From: Lineolata rhizophorae
Lineage: Eukaryota; Ascomycota; Dothideomycetes; Lineolatales; Lineolataceae
NCBI GenBank assembly: GCA_010093515.1
Contig: MU001692.1
Location: forward strand, 128,326-192,325
Reading direction: 5' to 3'
Length of the DNA stretch: 64,000 bases
Position 1 is the stretch's first letter, and each line of letters begins with the position of its first letter. The position numbers and the translations under genes are program-made. This document shows positions 12,301-21,129 of the stretch, piece by piece. The notes below the pieces were generated by a model. The model was not told where the DNA came from. It saw only the letters and a list, made by a program, of their open reading frames with translations, and made no database searches.

Positions 12301-14093
12301 GGCCAGCCTCGGCACACACGCTATACTCTCGCAGTCAAAATATACAGAGGAGGGAGTCGGCGGGGGCCCTCTATACGTGCCAAGCTCGGAAAATCCGTTT
12401 CGAAAACGACTTGCCGGAGCCTCCAACATTTACGTCCCGATCTCTATTGGGCGAGGACGCCAAATTTGCCTAAAACATCAACCCTCCTACATGAAGTCAC
12501 TCCTTCGGAGAGCCATTGGATCCTTCAGCCAGGAAATAATCTGCGTTATCTAGCGTCGGACAATTGGACTGCTCCTTCTGAACTTGCAAGCGTGTCCCCA
12601 TTGACCTTTACGACGTCGAGTATCTGGAATATCTCTGCTAGCGACATCCATTGCTGACGGAATGACGCCGTGTCACAATGCCTACCGTAAGTCACAGAAG
12701 AAGTAGTGAGGGGGGATGTTTGACAAGCTCGTATTCGGTGGGAGCACGACCGCAACCGTGCCGCCCCTACCTGCGAGCCTGGCTGCTGACCGGGTCCCGG
12801 CTCCCGCCGCCTTAGCCGTCGCACAGCCGCCCGTCAAGTCTGTGGCTCTGTGTTTAGGAGCCACGTGGTGGACTATAATATGCAACGAAGGGCCTCTCGG
12901 TTGGACCGAAAGCGACCAGCAGCCGGCCTTCCTAGAGGCCGCTCAGCGCGCTTCCCTCCCCCGCGGCGTGACCGGGCACCGATGCGGGAGCGTATGCGAC
13001 GAATCAAGGATGAGGCTCGCGGTTACCAGGGGATAAGTGGTCGCTAGGGCCGGGGTGGAAACTCTAATGCCTCAAAGTGACAAGTCACTCTTCGGTGCCA
13101 AGGGTCGAAATATACGCCGTGATATAGCGCCGTTCAGTGGGCAAGTGGGAAAAAAGCGCCAACCATGCCAGCCGCGGATTGGCTAGCCGTGCGTCTGGAT
13201 GCATGCTGACCGGGCAGAAGCGCCACCAACGCATGCGCGCGCGTTGGCAGACTGGACTTAGGCGGGCGCTTATTAGACTTAGCGGATGGGCCCGAGCAGG
13301 TTCTAGGTATACATTCCTTTCCCGAAGTTCATGATCGCCATGCTCGTTATCACCCGCTTGCTGCAGGAATGCATTCCTTCCGGCCGGAGCAGATGAGGGG
13401 CGCCGCCTCAGTGCTTTGCCAAGAGTGCCAGCCGCCGCCAACCCTAGTCATTGTAGGTCTTGGTGTTGTTCGAGTGAGGAGAGTGATGCATCACAGAGTT
13501 GAGTTTTTGTAAATTTCTCATCGACTCCCTTTGGGCCCCCAGCATATTCCTGTTTCGGGTGTGAGCTTGAGAAGCCTACCCCGAGACAGACTGAACAGTG
13601 TTAGAGACCTAGTCGCCTGACTTTTCTAAGCTGCGAATCGTCGTGCTGAGGTAGAGGCTTGCACATCCGTCTGGTTTCCCAATACAGTAAGTAACAGCGA
13701 GAATCCATATTTTAACTTTGTCCCGTATATGGCGGGAATTTTTTTAGCAAAAGTGACACAATACCAACAAATCCTCGTGCATGATCACATGCAAACCGCC
13801 TAATTGAGTCAAATGTTATCTGTTACGGAGCATTTGCGGGGCACCATACGATAGACGCCTTGAAGAACCACTCATTTGACGCGGGACATAAATGTCGCGC
13901 AAGAGCGAGCTGGTTCTTCGTCCTGTCGCCTAGGGAATGCAATTTCATTCAATGAAGGCATGATTAGCTCCACGAAAAAAGCATCCCAAGATTCCCAAAA
14001 CCGACCTCCGCAGATCCCCGAATGTCATACAATCGTCCGATTCTCGCAGAGGGTGGTGCACGGTGGCCGCTATCACAAACCTGATAGGCTCCC
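9323..14093. other. Gene-poor region with decayed coding fragments
   Basis: Nearly 4.8 kb without an intact gene. Several stretches translate into protein-like sequence in mixed frames. Examples are a 47-codon ORF at 10106-10249 (starting MSYLPQLPSATPPSPRYHAM), the frame at 11050-11427, the 12118-12657 frame, and a frame around 12255-12690 in which most stops (TGA, TAA, TAG) are one C-to-T change from Arg or Gln codons. I recognise no family and see no terminal repeats. The pattern suggests one or more old pseudogenes or a diverged repeat, but chance ORFs remain possible. Confidence 0.35.
11050..11427 (+). pseudogene. Possible decayed coding fragment
   Basis: One frame is open for about 125 codons except for a single TAA at 11269-11271, which would be CAA (Gln) with one C-to-T change. 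The translation looks protein-like on both sides of the stop (for example FADPTPGSTRGLGRIAFETP before it and KDGPVPCGKLEREAYSAELV after it). No family is recognised. Flanking DNA shows further fragments in other frames, so frameshifts or lost exons are likely. Chance cannot be ruled out. Confidence 0.25.
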
Positions 14094-15063
14094 TCACGGC
14101 GCCGCCGTCACGAAGGCAGTCATGGCCCTGACTGCATCTCCATCGTGCGCCTTGAGCAACTCTGTAGCCTTTACTTTTGAGAGCTCCAGTTGATCGACCT
14201 GCAGATCAACAAGACAAAGTCAGCAAATGACACCATCAACCTCACAAACGATGAATAGACACCGCGAATCCAGAGCACGAAATTTGCAAGGCTAGAGCCG
14301 AAGGACCATTTGATATCCCAGAGCCCCCCTAGCCGGCGCGCCGTGGTGACGCAGCGTCATCTCGGATGCGCTGTGCCACCCACATTGCGTTGAACTGACA
14401 GCTTTCCCGAAAGACATGAACCTGACGCCCAGGAGCACGCACCAGACGGGCATGCGGGGCAACCGTCCCAGCGAAAGGTGGACCCCGCCACGGCGGCTCT
14501 CACATTCTGGACGCCTCGCCGCCTTCTTCTGCGAGCGCCGTCGACTAGCAAGGCGGCCCCGACCTCCCTCCGCAAGGGTTCCAGCCCGCACAGGCCCCGT
14601 GCTCGTCCACGCTTGTAGCCATCAGACCAATCCACGCCACGCCGCGCCGCCCAGCGTTATCTGGGATTGGGGAGGGGCCGGGGGGGAGAGGAAACGGAAG
14701 AAAGACAGAACGTACCAGAAGGCCGACGTCCGCGGCGTCAACCTTGACCTTCTTGGCCGCCGCGCCCGCGCCCGCGCCCGCGCTCGAGCTCGCGGTGCGG
14801 TCGCCGGCGCCGGCGCCAGCGCCAGCGCCGCCAACGCCGCCGCCTCGGTCCAGGTTCTGCATGGCCTTGCCGAGGGCCTCGGTGTCGACGTTCTTGCTGC
14901 GCGCGGCGGCGCCGGCGCCGGCCGCGTCGTCGTCGTCGTCGTGCCGCTGCTCGAGCGAAGACAGCGCGGCGGCCTCCTTGCGGCCCTCAGCGCTGGTGGG
15001 CAGGTCGGCCGGGGCATCGTCGGCGCCCTCCTGGATGTTGCCTGGCTGGGGCTCTTCGGCCAT
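14094..15063 (-). CDS. HYPK homologue (NatA-associated UBA-like protein)
   Basis: Two exons (15063-14716 and 14198-14094) encode 150 residues. The N-terminal half is acidic and low-complexity, with an Asp run and Gly/Ala repeats. The C-terminus forms the conserved HYPK domain: KKVKVDAADVGLL from exon 1 continues in phase into VDQLELSKVKATELLKAHDG and DAVRAMTAFV from exon 2. That is a UBA-like three-helix bundle. HYPK binds the NatA N-terminal acetyltransferase on ribosomes, tunes its activity and also acts as a chaperone-like protein. The start is the ATG giving MAEEPQPG; an in-frame ATG 31 codons upstream yields an Arg/Pro-rich leader unlike the family. The 517-bp intron is far longer than others in the window and falls between helix-forming segments. 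Confidence in the family is high because the two exons together rebuild one domain. Confidence 0.85.
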
Positions 15064-16045
15064 GGCCAGCAGGACTCGGGAGCGGGGGGGGCGAGCGGGA
15101 AATCTTGAGCGGGCGGGACGGAATGGAAGGGATGGCGTGCACGGCGTCCGGAGCAAGGTTTGCTAGGCGCGGCGTGGCTTGTCCAGCTGGGAAGCGGGCC
15201 GCGGAAGGGCGGAGGGAGAGGAACGGGGAGCGAAGCCAAAGTGCCAGAGCTGGCGCAAGAAACAACCCCGACCCGCGGCGCCAAGAGATTTGCTGGTCGC
15301 CTGGGTCTGGGATCCACGGGAGCTTGCGCTCGGGGCGCGCGCCGCCCATTGGCCGGCGGGGCACGGCACAATGGCCGGGGCGTGCGGCCCATCGAAAAGC
15401 CACAGTCGCCGAGTCGTCGTCTCCTCTCACCTCCCGAGATGCAACCACTCGCAGCTTGACTGCTTCCACGGACAGGAGCCCGAATTGAGCTTCCGCATCG
15501 GGTGCCGGCTTTAAGCCTCCCTGCGTTCGCTGTGCCGCCGACCCGCGCCGGGCTCGGGAATCCTCGGCCCCAGACGTTGGCTGCCGGGCACCGACGCCCT
15601 CAATACCGAGCACGGCGAGGCTGAGGCTACACAGAAAACTGAGCTGCAAAGGTAAAATGACATTTGCTTTTTGACCTTATCCGCTAGGGCCGTGAGTTTG
15701 CGAGTTCGGAGCAAAGATTCCCGTGTCTCGCGGCCCAATTGGCTCTTTCATTTCTTCCGTTTACAGTCCTCCCCTGTTTTTCTCGTTGCGAATCACACCA
15801 TTGAACCAGTGCACTGGTAAAGCATACGGTGATTACGTTTACTGTCTTTACTAGCGTCGTTCCAGTGACCCGTCGTAAGGGATGTGTCGCCCCCCCAAAA
15901 AAAAGGAAAAAAAAAGAGACTGTCTTTCCGGTTTCAGTTACGCATGTGTACCCAAGACTAACGCCTTTAATTCTAGACGTTCAAACTTCTGCGAGCTCTA
16001 GAACACAGGCCATCATATCACATCGAACTTTGAAGACTTGGCAGC
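15064..16045. other. Divergent promoter between HYPK and DAHP synthase
   Basis: About 1 kb lies between two oppositely oriented starts. The left half is very GC-rich and yields long spurious ORFs on both strands. The right half is AT-richer with an A-rich stretch near 15896-15916. No exon is supported. Confidence 0.5.
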
Positions 16046-17718
16046 ATGTCACAAAATGGGTTCTCGATGAGCGGCGTAGTCTCGACGAGCGGCGTAGTCT
16101 CGACGAGCGGCGTGGGCTCCATGAGTGGCGTTGCCTCGACGAGCGGCGTGGCCTCGATGAGCGGCGTAGCCTCGACGAGCGGCAAGGCATGGTCACCGTC
16201 TAGTGAGCCTGGTCACGACTGAACTTACGAACTACACTAACAACAACCACTAGCATGGCGTTCCAAGCCTATCAAGCAAGGCGTGGCCTACGCAGATCGG
16301 TCAGCCGCCGATGCGGCCGTCGACCAACTGCAGCGCCTCCCGCCCATTGTGACGCCGGCCGAGATTTGCAAGCTCAAGGACTCACTGCGGTCCGTGGCCC
16401 TGGGCGAGTCGTTCCTGCTGCAAGGGGGCGACTGCGCCGAGCTGTTCGAGTACTGCGCCGACTCGCCCATTGACTCCAAGATTAAGCTGCTGCTCCAAAT
16501 GTCGCTCGTGCTCATCTGGGGCGCGCACAAGCCCGTCGTGCGCATCGCGCGCATGGCGGGCCAGTACGCGAAGCCGCGGTCGAGTCCGACGGAAACGACG
16601 GCCTCCGGGCGCACCATCCCGAGCTTCCGAGGGGACATCCTCAATGGCTTCGAGGAGGCGAGCCGCACCGTGGACCCCGGGCGGCTCGTGCTAGCCTACT
16701 TCCACTCGGCCGCGACGCTCAACTACGTGCGGGGCCAGCTGGCCTCGGGCCTCGCGGACCTGCATCGGCCGCTCGACTGGGGGCTCGGCCACGTCCGCGA
16801 CGCGGAGCTCCAGCGCAAGTACCGCCGCATCGTCGGCTCCATCTCGGAGAGCCTGCGCTTCATGCGCACCGTCGGCGCCGACGCGACCCGCAAGCTCGAG
16901 ACGGTCGACCTCTACACGAGCCACGAGGGCCTCGTGCTCGAGTACGAGCAGGCGCTCACGCGCGAGCTGCGGCATCCCGCCGGCTACCAGCCCGTTTTCA
17001 ACAGCGGCAAGGGGCCGTCGCAGGCGCAGACGGACGGCTCGCAAATCAAGGGTGCCGCCGACAAGGGGTGGTACAACACGTCGGCCCACTTTATTTGGAT
17101 TGGTGATCGCACGCGCCAGATCGATGGCGCGCACGTCGAATACTTTCGCGGCGTCGAGAACCCGATTGGTATCAAGGTCGGGCCGAGCATGGAGCCAGAC
17201 GAGCTCGTCCGCCTGTTGGATATTGTCAATCCGAGGAAGGAGATTGGTAAGGTCACACTGATCACGCGGTACGGCGAGGACAAGGTGGAACGGCTGTTGC
17301 CGTTGCACATCAAGGCTGTTCAGGCAACAGAGCATGTCGTGGTGTGGCAGTGTGACCCTATGCATGGGTATGTCGTTTGTTAACCGGCCTTGAAATTTTT
17401 TGTTGAGGGCATGCTGACGGGCTCGGTAGGAACACTCGCAACACGACGCAGGGGATCAAGACGCGCCACTTCAGCAGCATTCTTGCTGAAGTCACTTCGT
17501 CTTTGAAGGTCCACGAGGAGTGCGGCTCCTTCCTTGGCGGCGTACACCTCGAACTGACCGGCGATGCGGTGACGGAGTGCGTCGGAGGCAGTGAAGGGCT
17601 GGTCGAAGACGACCTCAGCCTCAACTATACCACCTACTGTGATCCGAGGCTCAACGAGAAGCAGGCGCTCGAGCTCGCCTTCTTAGTAGCTGATCATTAT
17701 CGAGACGAGAATCGCTGA
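16046..17718 (+). CDS. Class II 3-deoxy-7-phosphoheptulonate (DAHP) synthase
   Basis: Three exons (16046-16202, 16254-17367, 17430-17718; introns 51 and 62 bp) encode 519 residues. The enzyme condenses phosphoenolpyruvate with erythrose 4-phosphate, the entry step of the shikimate pathway to aromatic amino acids. Class II signatures are clear: WRSKPIKQGVAYAD near residue 54, LLQGGDCAE (metal-binding Cys), KPVVRIARMAGQYAKPRS, HRPLDWGLGH, YTSHEGLVLEYEQ, HFIWIGDRTRQ, ENPIGIKVGP, CDPMHGNT (metal His), GGVHLELTG (metal Glu) and YCDPRLN (metal Asp). Exon 1 was placed because WRSKPIKQ must be preceded by coding sequence: the upstream ATG frame ends ...KAWSPS and joins it in phase. That exon is mostly seven hexapeptide repeats, unusual for the family (see the repeat entry). 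It converges with the amidase; the two stops are about 130 bp apart. Confidence 0.93.
16062..16187 (+). repeat. Coding 18-bp minisatellite (seven units)
   Basis: Seven imperfect tandem copies of an 18-bp unit lie wholly inside exon 1 of the DAHP synthase. Each unit encodes a hexapeptide of the form S-(T/M)-S-G-V-(V/A/G); the last copy diverges to STSGKA. Units differ by a few substitutions and no indels, so the frame is kept. They make residues 7-47 a Ser/Gly/Val-rich flexible leader. Confidence 0.9.
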
Positions 17719-17852
17719 GACGTCGCATATGCACGGGTTTGAGCGGAGCTTCTGGCTTTGAAATCTTGTGTAGGGTCTTGGATATTAGAAGTGAGATGAA
17801 CTGTAAAAGTATCGGTGTCCTTATGGCCTTTTTTCCCTTGGTACATTAAACA

Positions 17853-19862
17853 TCATGTCTTGAATGGAAGCCCGGTTTTGGATATAATGTATTCCATGAT
17901 CTCGACCACCTTTTCCTCCTCGTATCGTCGGCCTACCAGCTGCAATGAAATAGGGGCGCCTGCGAAATTTTCGGGGTCGTCTAGTGGAGTCAGCATCCCA
18001 GCCACGCACCAAACAACAGCAGGAGTAGACTCACAGAGGTTGTAGTTGTACTCGTCCTTCTCGTTCCTCGGGTTGTACGTTTCTTCTTTGACATCTACAG
18101 TCGGATCCACTTTTGTTACCTACGACGCTGTTAGATGGTAGTTCAACACCTCAATCACCTATCTACTTACTGGGAAAACCAAAGCCGAATAATCCAAGAG
18201 ATTCCATTGAGAAGTGTAACCCCAGTACTTCGCCGTTTCAAGGAGGGGTGCCGCTCCCGGACCCACTGGGCAAAGAATGACATCGACAGCGCCAGTTGGT
18301 ACACCATTCTCGTCCGCACGGGTCGCTGTGTCGTTCCAGCGCTGCGCGTAGGCTGCACGGTATTCTTCTCGCTTTTGGGTCCAGTCCCAGATTTCGGAGA
18401 CGGAGAGTTTCTTCACGAACGGATTCTGCTTTATGATAAATTCGGAGAGTGGCCGCCAGGGCTCGCCCGACTCGGCGATCGCCTCGCTCTCCTCGCTAGC
18501 ACCATCGCAGAAGTACAGGCTCGCCTAGAACGCATTTAGTGAGTACTTGAAGTCCAAAACGACCCGTTCATTAGGACACTTACTATGATCTCCCAAGCCA
18601 AGTCATGCTTGTATGGCTTCCACTCCACAATTTCCACCCCCTCTACCTTTTTTAGCGCATCGACCGTCTCCTTCAACGCCCTCCTCACCGGCGGATGCAC
18701 CCTCACCACTCCATCATCCCACAGCACACCCACCTTCAACTTCTTCACACAGCCTCCCTCCGCCGTCCGCTCCCACCCCTCTCCTTCTCTCCACGGCAGC
18801 GGCAGCAAACTCGGAAACCTCACCCACGGTCTCTGCCGCAAACACGCGCGCATAAACAACCTAACGCCCTCCAAGCTGGTGCTCAAGGGTCCAATGACCG
18901 GCACAATCTGCTCTTGACCCATCATCGTCGCGGCCATGCCCTCCATGGGCAGCCTGTAGCTGCTGGGCTTGAGCCCGAAGAGGCCCTGATTGGCGGCGGG
19001 GCTGCGGATGCTGCCGCCGATGTCGGTCCCGACGCCCAGGCAGCTCGCGCGCAGGCCGAGCAGGGCGCCCTCGCCGCCGGAGCTGCCGCCGCTCGTCAGC
19101 GAGCGCCGGAACGGGTTCACCGTCGCCCCGTACAGGTTGCTGCTCGTCTCGAGGTGCATGAGGGTTTGCGGCTGGGTGGTGCGCGCGTAGAAGACGGCGC
19201 CGGCCGCGTCGAGGAGCTGGAGGAGCCCCGCTGAGTCGGAGGGCGCGGGCCGTCCCACCCACGACACGAAGCCGGCGTTCACGTCGTGCCCGGCGAGAGA
19301 GGCGTGCTCTTTGATGCTAATGGGCAGGCCGTGGAGGGGCCCGATGGGGGTGCCGTGCTGAGCGAGGTAGGCGTCGAGGGCTGTGGCGCGTTGGATGGCC
19401 AGGTTGGGGAGCAGTTCTGTTACGCAGTTGGTCTTGGGAAAGCAGCTGTTAGTGGGATCCACGAACGCAACGTCGTTCCGGAACTGATTGTGGACTCTTC
19501 CGCATTTTGCCTTGATGACACGGATGGGACTTCAACTTGGGAAATGTCACAGTTATTCCCGTTCAACTAACCAGCTTCTGTGCCAGGCCAGCCCTTCTCA
19601 GAAACGCCTTGGTCAGCTCCACGCTCGTCAACTGGCCCTTCGCCAACAACGCGGCCAGCTCTTCCGGCGGCGTCTCAGTCAACTCAACCTCGCGCGCGGA
19701 GAGCAGCTGGCGGGGCAGCGGAGTGACGTCGAGGGGCAGCTCGGCGGGCACGTCGGGCACCGGCGGTTCCACAGCCGCGATAGTTTCGTCCCGGTGGGCC
19801 TGGGCCGCTTTCACGACGTCCTCCCAGGAAGTCTTTCCGCGCTCGAAGGGAAGAAGAGGCAT
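17853..19862 (-). CDS. Amidase (amidase-signature family, acetamidase-like)
   Basis: Five exons (19862-19572, 19432-18584, 18524-18171, 18119-18035, 17980-17853) encode 568 residues, with introns of 51-139 bp. The amidase signature is complete. Catalytic Lys is about residue 138 (LPISIKEHAS), cis-Ser about 214 in SGGSSGGEGAL, and nucleophile Ser about 238 in GTDIGGSIRSPAA. The C-terminal motif YDPENFAGAPISLQLVGRR is intact after splicing. Family members hydrolyse small amides such as acetamide or fatty-acid amides. The N-terminal ~100 residues (TSWEDVVKAAQAHRDETIAA) resemble fungal acetamidases of the amdS type, which suggests nitrogen scavenging, but the substrate cannot be read from sequence. 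There is no signal peptide, so a cytosolic location is likely. All catalytic residues are present. Confidence 0.92.
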
Positions 19863-21129
19863 TTTGCCGACGGAAAGGTATTATGTTGGGAACGACGCGG
19901 CAAGGACCGGGGGTTTTATGTATGGTTTTGGTGGGGCGCTAGTAGAACGCAAAAGGAGAAAGAGTTCCACTGGAGACTACCTAAGCTGGGCTGAATACCT
20001 AGACGGAGCTAAAGAGCGTACCTAGTCGCTCTTTATACCCGCGCAATGGGGAGTCCATTGTTATCAATTGCTGGTTCCGCAGTACTTGCAGGGTGGGGAG
20101 CAGGTGCTTCGGCCCTATCGTGAACCAGCTGCGGGGTTACGTCTGGTCCGTATCAGCACGGTACCTAGGCGGCTTCATGCATAAGTTGCGCCGCTCGCGG
20201 GGTGGTGCAGCCCGATAAGCTAGTGTAAATCGCGTAGACTTGCCCGGTCGGGTGCGCTGCCTCATCGGGTTTAGAAGATGCGAGTTAAGTAAAGGTTCGA
20301 GGTAAAAAGACATCGTAAAGAGAAAACGAGAACTGGCGCCCGAAGAATAGGGTTAGGGTTATAGTTTTAAGGTTAAAGTAAGCTTACTGTTCGAACATGG
20401 GCCTGAGCATCTAGACTCCAATTATTCCGGTCCTCAGCCAAGTAGCCAAATGTTCACGGCAATCCGACTCATAAGATACCACAGCACTCTGCCAGACGAC
20501 TTGTGCAGTACACAGCACAACCCCCCATGGACATTAATCGAGCGATTTATTCCTGGTTAGGGCATTTAATATTCCCCAAAAGCTCCATAGGTACAATCTG
20601 CTAGCTTACAGACACGCAGCAGCAGTAGCGGCAACCACCATATGTTCGATAGATATTCTTTCAATGCTCTCTTTAGAGAATTCTTCTCTCGCGACTCAGA
20701 CAACATAAAACTCGTGCAACGCAAAATGCAACAACAGCAAATAAAACAGCCGCTACTACTGCTCTGATAGGGGGTATCTTCGTTAGGTGGGGATTGTACA
20801 ACAACCGCGCGCGCCGATTATTCACCTTCCAAAAAAAAAAAAAAAAAAAAAGGGACGATGACGATAAAACATAGAAGATGTCTAAGGTGTGAGAGGAAGA
20901 CGACAGGGTGTGACGGTAGCCCGGAGCAAGGCATACTTGCTCCTGTTAAGCATGACTGAGATTTGGAAAAGAAATGGGTACGATAGAAAACGAGGCAAAA
21001 ATGAGTGAGTGGGATGGTGAACCCAGCCGGCCGTCCAGACCACGCATCCAGCGTGACCGTCGAAAGTCCTGTCCATGAGACCCTAAGATGAGGTAGTCTT
21101 GTAGATGAAACATAGGTATACAACGACGC
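19863..21129. other. Intergenic region with A-tract and telomere-like motif
   Basis: About 1.3 kb holds the upstream region of the amidase and the downstream region of the coiled-coil gene. A 21-nt A run lies at 20831-20851. A short interstitial telomere-like motif (GGGTTAGGGTTA) lies at about 20349-20360. No exon is supported. Confidence 0.5.

Noticed and set aside
14416-15649. Several long GC-rich ORFs on both strands around the HYPK gene
   Set aside because: They are Ala/Arg/Pro-rich translations without motifs. Only the frame joining KKVKVDAADV to the UBA-like exon makes a known domain.
15829-16203. 124-codon ORF with DERRSL repeats across the minisatellite
   Set aside because: The 18-bp repeat keeps all frames open. 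The ATG at 16046 frame splices in phase into WRSKPIKQ of the DAHP synthase, so this frame is a shadow.
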